Positions 18,563 through 28,918 of a stretch of 64,000 nucleotides of DNA are shown here, piece by piece. Positions within the stretch are counted from its first letter, which is position 1; each line of letters starts with the position of its first letter. The DNA is taken from the NCBI GenBank assembly GCA_947452995.1, contig CANGEV010000002.1, positions 65,172 through 129,171 on the forward strand. The letters are read 5' to 3'. The stretch is from Chitinophagales bacterium. Its GTDB lineage: Bacteria > Bacteroidota > Bacteroidia > Chitinophagales > CAIODY01. The notes beneath the pieces are model-generated. The model saw only the letters and a program-made list of their open reading frames with translations. It had not been told where the DNA came from and made no database searches. Made by a program: the position numbers and the translations under genes.

Positions 18563-21500
18563 GTGAAACTGACATCTCTTGAAGTAAAAGGATTCAAAAG
18601 CTTCGCCGACAAAACCGTCGTTCATTTCAATGAAAATATGACAGGTATTGTTGGTCCGAACGGTTGTGGTAAATCCAATGTCGTAGATGCAATCCGTTGG
18701 GTTATCGGCGAACAAAAAGCGCGAATGTTGCGATCCAACAAAATGGAGGATCTCATCTTCAACGGTTCCAAATCCCGTCACGCTAGTCAATTAGCCGAAG
18801 TGTCGCTTACCTTCGAGAACGACCAACAGCGCCTCGGAACAGAATTTAGCACTGTTCGAATTACCCGTATGTATTTCCGCGATGGCGAATCCGAATATCG
18901 TATCAACGATGTGCCTTGTCGATTAAAGGATATTCATAATCTCTTCTTAGATACAGGTGTAAGCTCCGATTCATACGCGATTATCGAGTTGAAGATGATT
19001 GAAGAAATTATCACCGATAAGGAAAATTCACGTCGTCATTTATTCGAACAAGCTGCCGGTATTTCAAAGTTCAAAGAGCGTAAGAAAGAAACGATTTCAA
19101 AATTAGAATCAACGCAAGGGGATCTAAATCGTGTGGAAGATTTATTGTTTGAAATTGAAGGGAATCTTAAAAACTTAGAGAACCAGGCGAAGAAAACGAA
19201 GAAATATTACGAGTTGAAGGAAGTCTATAAGCAAGATAGCATCGAGCTTGCAGCCTTTAACGTCGTTCAGTACAAAGAGCAATTTGAAGCGATTAATGGG
19301 CAGCAGGAGCAGGAGACAGAACGCCGCGCACAAATGGAAGTGGAATTGCAACAAATGGAAACCGCTTTACTGGCGGAGAAAAATGTATTAACCGAACAAG
19401 AGCGCGAAGTAGCCCAAAAGCAAAAAGACTTCAACGAACTTTTAACATTAATTGCAGGAAAGGAAGGGGAGAAAAAAGTAGCCGAAGAGAAAAGTAAATT
19501 CTTGCAAGAAAAACAAAGTACGCTCAGCGATCAGATAAAAACGAATCAAAGCACGCTCGCGGTATTAGAAGAGGAGGTGCAAAGAGCCAATACCCGTCGG
19601 GAGGAAATTCACGTTGTGCTTTCCACTGCGCAGGAATCTTTAGAAGAAGCTAAAGCAAAGCTAGATGGCGTTCGTGCCGAACACGATCAAAAGCGTAAAG
19701 CCCTTGCAGACGAAAATCAACGCAAGCAAATCGTCGATAAACAATATTTTGAGGTAGAGAAAGAAGTGGCCGTTAAAGATGCGCAGAAGAATAGCTTGAC
19801 CAATGAAATCAATCAAGGTACGCAATGGATGAGCACCACTGCCGAACAGAAGCTAGAGTTGGAGAAACAACTTTCACAGTTAACGGAAGAAGTTGCGGTA
19901 TTAGATGCAGCTTTTAAAGAAGCAGAGGCACAAGAACAAGGCTTACAGCAACAGGTTCGCCAAACACGCGATGAACTCGACAAACTACGTCAAGAACTTG
20001 CTTTGGTGGCACGTACACTCGATCAAAAGCAAAACGAATACAACCTTACGAAGAGTATGGTTGATAAATTGGAAGGCTTTCCAGACTCTATCAAATTCTT
20101 AAAACAACAAGCAGATTTTCCTAAAGATGCGCCGCTTTTGAGTGATATCATTGCTGTAAAAGAAGAATATAAGGCAGCTGTAGAAAATCTATTGGAACCG
20201 TATCTGAACTATTATGTAGTGAATGCCCTTGGCGACGCTATTCGTGCGGTGAACAGCTTGAGCGATGCTAAAAAAGGAAAGGCAAATTTCTTTATTTTAG
20301 AAGAGCTGAAAGATTTTAGAACCGATGGAAAGCTAATCAATAACGCATTCTCAGCCTTAAGTATCACTGAAGCAGATGCGCGCTATCAAAATCTGATTCA
20401 TTATTTATTAGGAAAAGTTTACTTCGTCGATGCCATTGAGGAAGCGCCAGTAAAGGAAAATCCTGACTGCTTATTTTTGACGACCAACGCGCAATATCAA
20501 CGGAGTCGCTTTTCATTAAGCGGAGGTAGCGTAGGATTGTTTGAAGGAAAGCGTTTGGGACGATTGAAGAACTTGGAAAAGTTAGCAGAGGAAATTGAGA
20601 TTTTACAAAAGGATGTTGCTGCGAAGGATACTGGCATTAAAGAGGCACAGGAGAAATTGGGTACGCTCAATCAAGCATTGCAAGGCTTCAATTTGAATGC
20701 ACAACGTAATGCGGTGAATCAAAAAAATAATGCGCTCATTACCGTAAAAACGAAATTGGAGAATGTCTCTTTACAGACAAAGACTAATGAAGAGCGTCAA
20801 GCTGTTTTGAAGGAGAAAATTGAAGCAGTAGAAGCCGATCAAAAGGTTCAATCAGAGAAGTTAGAAGCCTTACGCACAGAGCGTGATGCGTTTCAATTGC
20901 GTGTCGATGAGTTGACAATAGCCTATAATGATGCGAACGCTAAGTTGCAATCGGAGTCGGAAGCGTTTAACCAAACGAATATTAGTTTTATCCAACAGCA
21001 AAATCAATTGCAGACGATAGAGCAGGAGTTACAGTTTAAACAAAATCAAATCAAGAGTTTGCAGACACAGTCTGAAAACTATATGCAGCAGTTGGCTGGT
21101 GCTGATGTGGAGATTGCGCAATTGCTGAGCAATATTGAACTAGTTACGAAAGAATTGAATGCGATGTTTGAAGGTCGCGACGCGCAGCAAATCGCGTTAA
21201 GTGCCATTGAGCAGGCGTTTGCCGGTAATCGTGCGGTGATGGAGGAGAAGGAAAATCAATTCCGTTCTTTGCAGAAGAGTAAGGAGCTATTGGATCAGGT
21301 ATTGAATGATATCAAGGATAAGAATAATAATTTACGTCTGCAGATGAGTTCATTGCGCGAGCGTTTGAATCTCGAGTTCCAAATTGAAATCGAGACTTTA
21401 ATTGAGCGCGGACCGAATCCTGAATTGAATTTTGAGGAATTGCAAAAAGAGGTTGCTAAGAATAAGGAGCGTATTGATAAGTTTGGAGAAATCAATCCGA

Positions 21501-22087
21501 TGGCGGTAGAAGCCTTTGAAGAGATGAATACGCGTTATCAATTTATTATTGGCCAGAAGAATGATTTGGTGTCGGCTAAAACGGCGCTTGAACAAACCAT
21601 GGCGGAAATTGAGTCTTCAGCGAGTGAGAAGTTTATGGCAGCTTTCACGCAGATTAAAGCCAACTTTATCGATGTATTCCAAAAATTGTTCAACGAGGGC
21701 GATCAATGTGATTTGTATTTAGAGAATCCAAACGATGTTTTAGATAGTCGTATTGAGGTGGTTGCGAAGCCGAAGGGTAAGCGTCCGAGCACGATTACAC
21801 AGTTGTCGGGAGGGGAGAAGGCGCTTACAGCGATTGCTTTGTTGTTCTCTTTATATTTATTGAAACCCGCACCATTCTGCGTACTAGATGAGGTGGATGC
21901 ACCGTTGGATGATAATAACGTGGGCAAGTTCAATAATATGATCCGCGAGTTTAGTAATAAATCGCAGTTTATTATTGTAACGCACAATAAGAGCACGATG
22001 GCTAGCGTAGACGTAATCTATGGGGTTACGATGACGGAGCCGGGGGTTTCTCGTTTGGTGCCAGTAGATTTCCGGAGTTTGAATTAA
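18563..22087 (+). CDS. smc: Chromosome segregation protein SMC (GTG start)
   Basis: N-terminal VGPNGCGKSNVVDAIRWVIGEQ; coiled coils around a hinge; C-terminal LSGGEKALTAIALLFSLYLLKPAPFCVLDEVDAPLDD. Confidence 0.97.
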   Translation: MKLTSLEVKGFKSFADKTVVHFNENMTGIVGPNGCGKSNVVDAIRWVIGEQKARMLRSNKMEDLIFNGSKSRHASQLAEVSLTFENDQQRLGTEFSTVRITRMYFRDGESEYRINDVPCRLKDIHNLFLDTGVSSDSYAIIELKMIEEIITDKENSRRHLFEQAAGISKFKERKKETISKLESTQGDLNRVEDLLFEIEGNLKNLENQAKKTKKYYELKEVYKQDSIELAAFNVVQYKEQFEAINGQQEQETERRAQMEVELQQMETALLAEKNVLTEQEREVAQKQKDFNELLTLIAGKEGEKKVAEEKSKFLQEKQSTLSDQIKTNQSTLAVLEEEVQRANTRREEIHVVLSTAQESLEEAKAKLDGVRAEHDQKRKALADENQRKQIVDKQYFEVEKEVAVKDAQKNSLTNEINQGTQWMSTTAEQKLELEKQLSQLTEEVAVLDAAFKEAEAQEQGLQQQVRQTRDELDKLRQELALVARTLDQKQNEYNLTKSMVDKLEGFPDSIKFLKQQADFPKDAPLLSDIIAVKEEYKAAVENLLEPYLNYYVVNALGDAIRAVNSLSDAKKGKANFFILEELKDFRTDGKLINNAFSALSITEADARYQNLIHYLLGKVYFVDAIEEAPVKENPDCLFLTTNAQYQRSRFSLSGGSVGLFEGKRLGRLKNLEKLAEEIEILQKDVAAKDTGIKEAQEKLGTLNQALQGFNLNAQRNAVNQKNNALITVKTKLENVSLQTKTNEERQAVLKEKIEAVEADQKVQSEKLEALRTERDAFQLRVDELTIAYNDANAKLQSESEAFNQTNISFIQQQNQLQTIEQELQFKQNQIKSLQTQSENYMQQLAGADVEIAQLLSNIELVTKELNAMFEGRDAQQIALSAIEQAFAGNRAVMEEKENQFRSLQKSKELLDQVLNDIKDKNNNLRLQMSSLRERLNLEFQIEIETLIERGPNPELNFEELQKEVAKNKERIDKFGEINPMAVEAFEEMNTRYQFIIGQKNDLVSAKTALEQTMAEIESSASEKFMAAFTQIKANFIDVFQKLFNEGDQCDLYLENPNDVLDSRIEVVAKPKGKRPSTITQLSGGEKALTAIALLFSLYLLKPAPFCVLDEVDAPLDDNNVGKFNNMIREFSNKSQFIIVTHNKSTMASVDVIYGVTMTEPGVSRLVPVDFRSLN

Positions 22088-22108
22088 TTTTTTTAGGATG
22101 TTATAAGC

Positions 22109-22152
22109 ACAGAAAGCCCTCGAATCAATGATTCGAGGGCTTTCTGTTTGTT
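22109..22152 (+). terminator. Intrinsic terminator after smc
   Basis: ACAGAAAGCCCTCGAATC-AAT-GATTCGAGGGCTTTCTGTTTGTTTTT: long perfect hairpin. Confidence 0.9.
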
Positions 22153-22209
22153 TTTATCGATTTAGGGTCAAAAGATGAAAAAATAAGCCCCTTTTTCTAT
22201 TTTTCTGTG

Positions 22210-22217
22210 TACCTTTG
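22210..22217 (+). promoter_or_regulatory. Bacteroidota -7 element upstream of korA
   Basis: TACCTTTG, 83-90 bp upstream of the ATG. Confidence 0.6.
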
Positions 22218-22299
22218 CACGTCATTTTACAGGTGAGTTAGGTGAAAATGAACTACTTTCTCATTTGTTTGTTGTTAGAAAAATAGAAAACCAATTGAA

Positions 22300-24156
22300 A
22301 TGTCAGCCACTATTGAAAAATTAAGTGAAGTGGTCATCAAGTTTGCCGGTGACTCGGGAGACGGTATGCAATTGACCGGTGGTCAATTTACGAACGCTGC
22401 CGCATTGTATGGTAACGATTTAGCGACTTTCCCGGACTATCCGGCGGAAATCCGTGCTCCACAAGGTACTATTCCTGGGGTGTCTGGCTTCCAGTTGCAT
22501 TTTAGCTCGAACGAGGTATATACACCGGGCGACTATTGTGACGTGTTAGTAGCTATGAACGCTGCTGCATTGAAAGCTAACTTGAAGAATCTTAAAAAGG
22601 GTGGTATCATCATCGCGAACACTGATGGATATGATACTAAAAACCTTCGTCTTGCGAACTATCCTGATGGTGTTAATCCATTAGAAGATGGCTCTCTTGA
22701 TGGATATAAAGTCTATAAAATCGACGTTACCCGTCTGACACGTGAGTCTTTGGCTGAAGTGGCAGGATTGGGTATGAAAGAGAAGGATCGTTCTAAGAAC
22801 ATGTTCGTGTTGGGCTTCCTATATTGGATGTACAACCGTAATATGGACTTTACTATCAACTTCTTGAATGAGAAGTTTGGCAAGAAGCCAGATATTTTAG
22901 AGGCGAACTTGCGCGTATTGAAAGCTGGTTATAACTACGGCGATACTACTGAAACCTTCATGAATCGTTATGATGTACCGAAGGCGAAAGTAGAAGCAGG
23001 TACTTATCGTAGTATTATGGGTAACCAAGCGGTTGCAATCGGTTTTGTAGCTGCTGCACAACAAGCGAACTTACCTTTGTTCTTAGCTTCTTATCCTATC
23101 ACTCCTGCAACAGATATTTTGCACGACTTGTCGAAGTATAAAAACTTCGGCGTTGAGACGATGCAATGTGAAGATGAAATCGCTTCTATTTGTGCCGCAA
23201 TTGGTGCCTCATATGGTGGTCATCTTGCAATTACTACATCTTCTGGTCCTGGTATCGCTTTGAAAGGTGAAGCAATGGGCTTGGCTGTGATGATGGAATT
23301 ACCTTTGGTAGTGGTGAACATCCAACGTGGTGGACCGTCTACCGGTTTGCCAACAAAAACAGAACAAGCAGATTTGTTACAAGCTATTTACGGTCGTAAT
23401 GGGGAGTGCCCGATGATCGTTATTTCTTGTAGCACGCCTTCTGACTGTTTCGATGTTGCAATTGAAGCTTCTCGTTTGAGCTTGGAACATATGACACCAG
23501 TTATGTTGTTGAGTGATGGTTATATCGCGAATGGTGCAGAACCATGGAAGTTCCCTAAGGCAGCTGATTTACCGACGATCAACGTGAAGTTCAAGACTGG
23601 TTTGGAAGAAGGTGAAGAGAAATATTTGCCTTACAAGCGTAATGAAAAATTAGCACGTGCTTGGGTATTGCCTGGTACGCCTGATATGCAACACCGTTTG
23701 GGTGGTTTGGAGAAAGATTTCTTGACAGGTGCCGTTTCTTACGATGCGGAGAACCACGAAAGAATGGTGAAGGTTCGTCAAGCAAAAGTTGATAATGTAG
23801 CTGACTATATCCCTGCTCAAAAAATTGAGGTGGGTGCAGAAAAAGGTAAAGTACTTGTGCTTGGATGGGGATCTACTTATGGTTCTATCAAGTCGACTGT
23901 TTTGGAGTTAATCGCAGAAGGACATTCAGTGTCACATGCGCACGTACGTTATATGAACCCACTTCCGAAGAATTTAGGTGATTTGATTAAGCAATTCGAT
24001 CATGTATTGATTCCGGAAATTAACAACGGACAGTTTATCAAAATCGTTCGTGATAAGTTCTTGGTAGATGCTAAAGGCTATAACAAAATTCAAGGAACGC
24101 CAATTTCTAAGACAGAATTGAAATCGTTCATTATTGAAAATTACTTCTCTAAATAA
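22300..24156 (+). CDS. korA: 2-oxoacid:acceptor oxidoreductase subunit alpha (gamma-alpha fusion)
   Basis: N-terminal gamma domain (KFAGDSGDGMQLTGGQFTNAAALYG) fused to pyrimidine-binding domain (GNQAVAIGFVAAA..., TSSGPGIALKGEAMGLAVMMELPLVVVNIQRGGPSTGLPTKTEQADLLQAIYGRNGE). Confidence 0.95.
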   Translation: MSATIEKLSEVVIKFAGDSGDGMQLTGGQFTNAAALYGNDLATFPDYPAEIRAPQGTIPGVSGFQLHFSSNEVYTPGDYCDVLVAMNAAALKANLKNLKKGGIIIANTDGYDTKNLRLANYPDGVNPLEDGSLDGYKVYKIDVTRLTRESLAEVAGLGMKEKDRSKNMFVLGFLYWMYNRNMDFTINFLNEKFGKKPDILEANLRVLKAGYNYGDTTETFMNRYDVPKAKVEAGTYRSIMGNQAVAIGFVAAAQQANLPLFLASYPITPATDILHDLSKYKNFGVETMQCEDEIASICAAIGASYGGHLAITTSSGPGIALKGEAMGLAVMMELPLVVVNIQRGGPSTGLPTKTEQADLLQAIYGRNGECPMIVISCSTPSDCFDVAIEASRLSLEHMTPVMLLSDGYIANGAEPWKFPKAADLPTINVKFKTGLEEGEEKYLPYKRNEKLARAWVLPGTPDMQHRLGGLEKDFLTGAVSYDAENHERMVKVRQAKVDNVADYIPAQKIEVGAEKGKVLVLGWGSTYGSIKSTVLELIAEGHSVSHAHVRYMNPLPKNLGDLIKQFDHVLIPEINNGQFIKIVRDKFLVDAKGYNKIQGTPISKTELKSFIIENYFSK

Positions 24157-24184
24157 TTGTCGAAACAGCGCAAAATAAATTAAC

Positions 24185-25204
24185 ATGAGTACAGCAGCAG
24201 TTTTAACAGCTAAAGATTTCGCTAACGAATTAGATATCCGTTGGTGTCCAGGATGTGGTGATTATTCCATCCTAAAACAAGTACAAACCGTTCTTCCACA
24301 AATTGGTGCTTCGATAGAAAACACTGTTTTTGTGAGTGGTATCGGTTGTTCTAGTCGTTTCCCATATTACATGAATACGTATGGATTGCATACCATTCAC
24401 GGTCGTGCAACCGCAGTAGCTTCAGGTTTGAAGGCTTCTCGCCCTGATTTAGATGTTTGGATAATCTCTGGTGACGGAGACTCTATGTCGATCGGTGCTG
24501 GCCATACTATCCACCTTTTGCGTCGTAACCTAAACGTAAATATGTTGGTATTCAACAACCAAATTTATGGTTTGACGAAAGGACAGTATTCTCCAACTTC
24601 GGAAGAAAATAAAGTTACAAAGTCGTCTCCAATGGGCTCTATTGATCACCCATTCAACCCAGCCGCTTTGGCTTTGGGTGCCGACGCTAGCTTTGTTGCT
24701 CGTTCGATGGATCGTGATCCTAAACATCTTCAAGAAATGTTGAAGCGTGCCTATAATCACAAAGGAACTTCTTTCTTGGAGATCTATCAAAACTGTAACA
24801 TCTTTAACGATGGTGCTTTTGAAATCTTTACAGAGAAGAGCTCTAAGAAAATGCAAACATTGTTCGTAGAACAAGGCAAACCATTAATCTTCGGCGAAAA
24901 CAATGAATTAGGTATTAAGTTAGATGGCTTCAAACCCGTTGTCGTTAACTTGAACGAAGGTCATTCAATCGACGAATTATGGATCCACGATGAGAAAGAC
25001 TTAAGCAAGGCTTCTATCTTGGTTCGTATGTTCGACAACCCAATGTTAGAAGGTGATCATTTACCACGTCCTTTTGGCGTGTTCTATGTAAACGAACGTC
25101 CTACCTACGAATCTGCGTTCCACAACCAAATCGCAAGCGCTAAAGGCAAAAAAGCTGAATTAGATGCTTTGATCGCTGGTAAAGAAACGTGGACTGTGGC
25201 TTAA
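24185..25204 (+). CDS. korB: 2-oxoacid:ferredoxin oxidoreductase subunit beta (TPP binding)
   Basis: RWCPGCGDYSILKQVQ, GIGCSSRFPYYMNTYGLHTIHGRATAVASGLKASRPDLDVWIISGDGDSMSIG. Confidence 0.96.
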   Translation: MSTAAVLTAKDFANELDIRWCPGCGDYSILKQVQTVLPQIGASIENTVFVSGIGCSSRFPYYMNTYGLHTIHGRATAVASGLKASRPDLDVWIISGDGDSMSIGAGHTIHLLRRNLNVNMLVFNNQIYGLTKGQYSPTSEENKVTKSSPMGSIDHPFNPAALALGADASFVARSMDRDPKHLQEMLKRAYNHKGTSFLEIYQNCNIFNDGAFEIFTEKSSKKMQTLFVEQGKPLIFGENNELGIKLDGFKPVVVNLNEGHSIDELWIHDEKDLSKASILVRMFDNPMLEGDHLPRPFGVFYVNERPTYESAFHNQIASAKGKKAELDALIAGKETWTVA

Positions 25205-25252
25205 TGAATGGTTAATGATGAATAGTGAATAGTGAATAGTGAATAGTGAATA
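25204..25252 (+). repeat. Heptad array (composite element copy 2, part a)
   Basis: ATGAATG GTTAATG ATGAATA then four GTGAATA units (25225-25252); the first unit overlaps the korB stop codon. Confidence 0.85.
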
Positions 25253-25286
25253 ACTGACTTCACTATAAAATATTCAATCAAATAAT

Positions 25287-25323
25287 AAAAATCCTCTTGC
25301 GGCTTCGTGAGAGGATTTTTTAT
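25287..25323. terminator. Intrinsic terminator between korB and the convergent membrane-protein gene
   Basis: AAAATCCTCT-TGCGGCTTCGTG-AGAGGATTTTTTA. Confidence 0.8.
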
Positions 25324-25324
25324 T

Positions 25325-25350
25325 AATTAAGAATTAAGAATTAAGAATTA
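25325..25350. repeat. AATTAAG/AAGAATT heptad array (copy 2, part b)
   Basis: Three AATTAAG units plus AATTA. Confidence 0.8.
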
Positions 25351-25401
25351 CGAATTCGGTTTCGATTTCGATAAGTTTCATAAACTTTAGAAGTTGATTC
25401 T

Positions 25402-25806
25402 TTAATTCTTCTTAAATAGCTTGCCATAAAGCCATACAAGGCCGAATAAGACAATTCCATACACGATGCTAATTACAGTAGACATGATAAACATCGTAAT
25501 TTTAAAGCCTTTTTCCATCGTAGCCTGATATAACAAATCCGGGCGATGTTGCAGGTAACTCGACCAGAACACATTGTGGATGATTAGCAAAGTAAAACCT
25601 TGACAAATACCCATCCAAAGGCTGTATAAGAAGATGCGGTCGTTCTTTAATTTGATTTGTGCATAAGCACTTAAAATAAGCGCTGGAAGCCATAACAAAC
25701 CTTCAGTTTGCGTGGTGAAGTGATTGGTCGTAGCCAAACCAATAAAGGCGCCAATTAATAAACTTAGAATACTGAGTGAACGGAAATGTGTTTGATTGTT
25801 TACCAT
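25402..25806 (-). CDS. Predicted four-TM membrane protein, possibly DUF4199-like
   Basis: Internal start MVNNQTHFRSLSILSLL preferred, giving a 5-bp ATG/stop junction with aroC; four hydrophobic segments. The upstream ORF extension lies inside aroC. Confidence 0.6.
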   Translation of the reverse strand: MVNNQTHFRSLSILSLLIGAFIGLATTNHFTTQTEGLLWLPALILSAYAQIKLKNDRIFLYSLWMGICQGFTLLIIHNVFWSSYLQHRPDLLYQATMEKGFKITMFIMSTVISIVYGIVLFGLVWLYGKLFKKN

Positions 25807-26906
25807 TTTGAAAGTCTGTTTTGAAGATATGCGTCTAATAAGGTTAAAGCTAAATGAGCCTCTACAATAGGAACTGCACGTGGTACCGGACAAGCATCAT
25901 GACGGCCTTCAATTTTTAATTCTTCTAGGCTGCCGTTTTCATTCAGCAACGCTTGAGCGGTGCGAATGCTCGCGATTGGCTTAAATGCGACCTTTCCGTA
26001 GATAGGCATGCCATTACTAACGCCACCTTGTATACCTCCAGAAAAATTACTTTTGGTTTGTACGCCCTTCTCCGTAAGGCTTTCGAAGCTGTCATTGTGT
26101 TCGCTGCCGTGCATTTCGCTGCCTGCAAAGCCACTGCCAAATTCAAAACCATGAACAGCGTTGATGCTGGTCATGGCATGCGCTAACTGTGCTGAAAGTT
26201 TGTTAGCCAAGGGTTCTCCGAGTCCGGCAGGCATTCCTGCAGCGTAAAAGTTAATCGTGCCTCCGATGGTATCTCCCTTAGCTGCGGCCGTTTCAATCGC
26301 GGCAAGCATAGCTTCTTGTGCGGTGGTATCAGGGCAAGGGATTTTTGCATGTAGCCAGTCTGTTTTCTTCAGCATGGCTAAAGCACTAGCTTCGTCTTGT
26401 GCCCACTGCATTGGCATTTCAAAGTTGGAATGTCCGATAGTAGATACATAAGCGAAGCAATGAATATTTTTTTCTGCCAATAATTGTTTGGCAATCGCAC
26501 CAGCTGCGACGAGGGGCGCCGTAAGGCGTGCCGAGGAGCGTCCGCCACCTGCTACCTCCCGCAAGCCGTATTTCGCGGTATAGGTATAATCGGCATGACT
26601 CGGTCGAAATGCATGTTGTAAGGATGAATAATCTTTCTCTCTCGTGTCATTGTTTCGAATGATAAAAGCTATAGGAGAGCCCAGTGTGCACTTATCTTTT
26701 AGTCCGGAAAGAAATTCAATTTGATCGTTTTCGTTTCTTGCTGTACCAATAGCACTCCCTCCAGGACGGCGTCTGGATAACATTTCTTGGATTTCATCGA
26801 TTTTGATGTGGAAGCCCGCAGGACAGCCATCAATCACAGCGCCGATTGCCGGGCCGTGTGATTCTCCGAAAAGGGTGACACGAAATTGTTGTCCAAAACT
26901 ATTCAT
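25800..26906 (-). CDS. aroC: Chorismate synthase
   Basis: FGESHGPAIGAVIDGCPAG, RRPGGSAIGTAR, GGGRSSARLTA, GIQGGVSNGMPIYGKVAFKPIASI, GRHDACPVPRAVPIVEA. Confidence 0.97.
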   Translation of the reverse strand: MNSFGQQFRVTLFGESHGPAIGAVIDGCPAGFHIKIDEIQEMLSRRRPGGSAIGTARNENDQIEFLSGLKDKCTLGSPIAFIIRNNDTREKDYSSLQHAFRPSHADYTYTAKYGLREVAGGGRSSARLTAPLVAAGAIAKQLLAEKNIHCFAYVSTIGHSNFEMPMQWAQDEASALAMLKKTDWLHAKIPCPDTTAQEAMLAAIETAAAKGDTIGGTINFYAAGMPAGLGEPLANKLSAQLAHAMTSINAVHGFEFGSGFAGSEMHGSEHNDSFESLTEKGVQTKSNFSGGIQGGVSNGMPIYGKVAFKPIASIRTAQALLNENGSLEELKIEGRHDACPVPRAVPIVEAHLALTLLDAYLQNRLSKW

Positions 26907-26911
26907 TGCAA

Positions 26912-26919
26912 CAAAGGTA
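26912..26919 (-). promoter_or_regulatory. Bacteroidota -7 element upstream of aroC
   Basis: CAAAGGTA = TACCTTTG on - strand. Confidence 0.5.
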
Positions 26920-26973
26920 AGACGAAGCGCTCATTTTTTGCTTTTTTAATCCGTTTTACCACGTTTTTTGCCG

Positions 26974-26981
26974 TATTTTTG
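26974..26981 (+). promoter_or_regulatory. Bacteroidota -7 element upstream of the M23 peptidase gene
   Basis: TATTTTTG. Confidence 0.45.
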
Positions 26982-26997
26982 TAGCTTACAGTTGAAA

Positions 26998-27879
26998 GTG
27001 AAAAATCCATTCAAAAATAAACGTATTTGGGCGCAACTCAAGCATAAGTATCGCTTGATGATTGTCGATGATCAGACCTATGAAGAAGCTGCTTCATTGC
27101 GTCTGTCCTTGCTTAATTTGTTTATTGTTATGAGCTCCTTGACGGTATTGCTCGTTACCTTAACAGTCTTATTGGTGGTTTTTACCCCGCTTAAAGAGTA
27201 TATCCCAGGATATGGAGAAGGCGGTGGTCGACAACAAGTGGTTGAATTGGTCGAACGTGCGGATTCTTTACAGGAGATGGTAGATGCGCACAATCACTAT
27301 ATTGAAAATTTGAATAAGATTTTGAATGATAAAGTGAGTACCGAAGTGCCAGATGCCCCTTCAAAAGCGGATGTCAAGAATTTTGATACCATTCGTTTAG
27401 GGACTAAATCTGATGCCGAACTCGAACTCCGCAAGCAAGTCGAAACACAAGATAAATTCGCCGTGGCCAAAGGTGCGCGCGACGTAAAGCATGTCGGTAG
27501 TATCAATGATTTCTATTTCTTCTGCCCCGTGAAAGGTACGATTACAAGCCTTTTCAACCCCGTTGCGAATCATTTTGGCATCGACGTGGTAACGGCCAAA
27601 GACGAAGCGATTAAGGCTGTTCTTGCCGGAAAGGTGATCTTCGCTGATTGGACGTTAGAAACAGGCTATACCATTAGCATTCAGCATGGCAGCAATCTCA
27701 TTTCTACTTATAAACATTGCTCTATATTATTTAAAAAAGTTGGTAATTTTGTAACCGCTGGCGAAGTGATTGGCGTCGTTGGCAATACAGGTGAACTCAC
27801 CAATGGGCCGCATCTGCATTTGGAACTGTGGTATAATGGAATAGCTGTCAATCCGAAAGCATTTATTAATTTTAATTAA
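26998..27879 (+). CDS. M23-family metallopeptidase (membrane-anchored, LytM domain)
   Basis: One TM segment, then HFGIDVVTAKDEAIKAVLAGKVIFADW and HLHLELWYNG. Start is GTG 26998 or TTG 26992; the longer ORF start at 26968 overlaps the predicted promoter. Confidence 0.88.
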   Translation: MKNPFKNKRIWAQLKHKYRLMIVDDQTYEEAASLRLSLLNLFIVMSSLTVLLVTLTVLLVVFTPLKEYIPGYGEGGGRQQVVELVERADSLQEMVDAHNHYIENLNKILNDKVSTEVPDAPSKADVKNFDTIRLGTKSDAELELRKQVETQDKFAVAKGARDVKHVGSINDFYFFCPVKGTITSLFNPVANHFGIDVVTAKDEAIKAVLAGKVIFADWTLETGYTISIQHGSNLISTYKHCSILFKKVGNFVTAGEVIGVVGNTGELTNGPHLHLELWYNGIAVNPKAFINFN

Positions 27880-27890
27880 ACTTATTTATC

Positions 27891-28316
27891 ATGTCAGTAT
27901 TCGAATCAAAATCAAAAGTAACAACGGTAATGCCTACGGCAATCAACCAAGGTACGCGTATTGAAGGTGATATGACAAGTGATGGCGATATCCGTTTGGA
28001 TGGCTTTATGTCAGGTAATATGCAGTCGAAAGCCAAAGTGGTAATCGGTGCAGCTGGTTCTATAGATGGAAACATCGCTTGTTACAGCGCCGATATTTCT
28101 GGTCAGGTTACCGGCAATATCGAAGCGAAAGATATTTTGTTTTTAAAGTCATCTGCTGTCGTTAACGGCAATATCAGTGTAGGGAAATTAGTAATTGAAA
28201 GCGGTGCAAAATTTAATGGTAATTGTACCATGACTGCACATACTGTTTCATTAAATGCCACTAGTACAAATAGTGCTGCCGAATTAAGTGCAAAACAAAA
28301 GAAAGGCGTAGTTTAA
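27891..28316 (+). CDS. Bactofilin (polymer-forming cytoskeletal protein)
   Basis: TAINQGTRIEGDMTSDGDIRLDGFMSGNMQSKAKVVIGAAGSIDGNI...GNIEAKDILFLKSSAVVNGNI beta-helix repeats. Confidence 0.92.
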   Translation: MSVFESKSKVTTVMPTAINQGTRIEGDMTSDGDIRLDGFMSGNMQSKAKVVIGAAGSIDGNIACYSADISGQVTGNIEAKDILFLKSSAVVNGNISVGKLVIESGAKFNGNCTMTAHTVSLNATSTNSAAELSAKQKKGVV

Positions 28317-28327
28317 TTTAATTGGTG

Positions 28328-28918
28328 ATGACGGAACAGCCGCAGCGCATAGTGATTTTTGCAAGTGGGAGAGGCTCGAATGCTGCTGCCATCTGTGCCT
28401 ATTTTCACGCCTACGATCATATTAATGTTGCTGGGATTTTTACGAATAAAGCTGATGCAGGTGTTATTGAAGTAGCGAATAAATTTCGTGTTCCGCATTA
28501 TGTGTTTAATCGCGAGGAATGGCGTTCACCGTTATTTAATATTCAGAATTATATTGCTGAAAAAGTAGATTTGATTGTGCTAGCCGGTTTTTTGTGGCAG
28601 GTGCCTGATTCATTCTTGCAAAATCATGACGCACCCGTTATTAATATTCATCCGAGCTTATTGCCGAAGTACGGTGGTAAAGGGATGTATGGCATGCATG
28701 TGCACGAGGCGGTGAAGGCGGCAGGTGAAACAGAAACAGGGATCACCATTCATAAAGTAACCACGCAATACGACGAAGGTCCTGTCTTATTTCAGGCTAA
28801 ATGTGCGATTGCCCCTACAGACGACGTCGATACTATTCGAAAGAAAGTACAAGGCCTAGAGTATATTCATTTCCCGAAGGTGATTGAGTTTTTGCTTACT
28901 GCGTTAAGGATTGGTTAA
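28328..28918 (+). CDS. purN: Phosphoribosylglycinamide formyltransferase
   Basis: FASGRGSNAAAICAYF, VLAGFLWQVPDSFL, NIHPSLLPKYGGKGMYGMHVHEAV, ETGITIHKVTTQYDEGPVLFQA. ATG at 28328; TTG/GTG alternatives at 28322/28325. Confidence 0.93.
   Translation: MTEQPQRIVIFASGRGSNAAAICAYFHAYDHINVAGIFTNKADAGVIEVANKFRVPHYVFNREEWRSPLFNIQNYIAEKVDLIVLAGFLWQVPDSFLQNHDAPVINIHPSLLPKYGGKGMYGMHVHEAVKAAGETETGITIHKVTTQYDEGPVLFQAKCAIAPTDDVDTIRKKVQGLEYIHFPKVIEFLLTALRIG

Noticed and set aside
22151-22299. Possible riboswitch in the korA leader
   Set aside because: No recognisable conserved riboswitch core; only a promoter motif and AT-rich sequence.
25204-25350. Possible CRISPR-like array
   Set aside because: 7-bp contiguous units with no spacers and no cas genes in the window.
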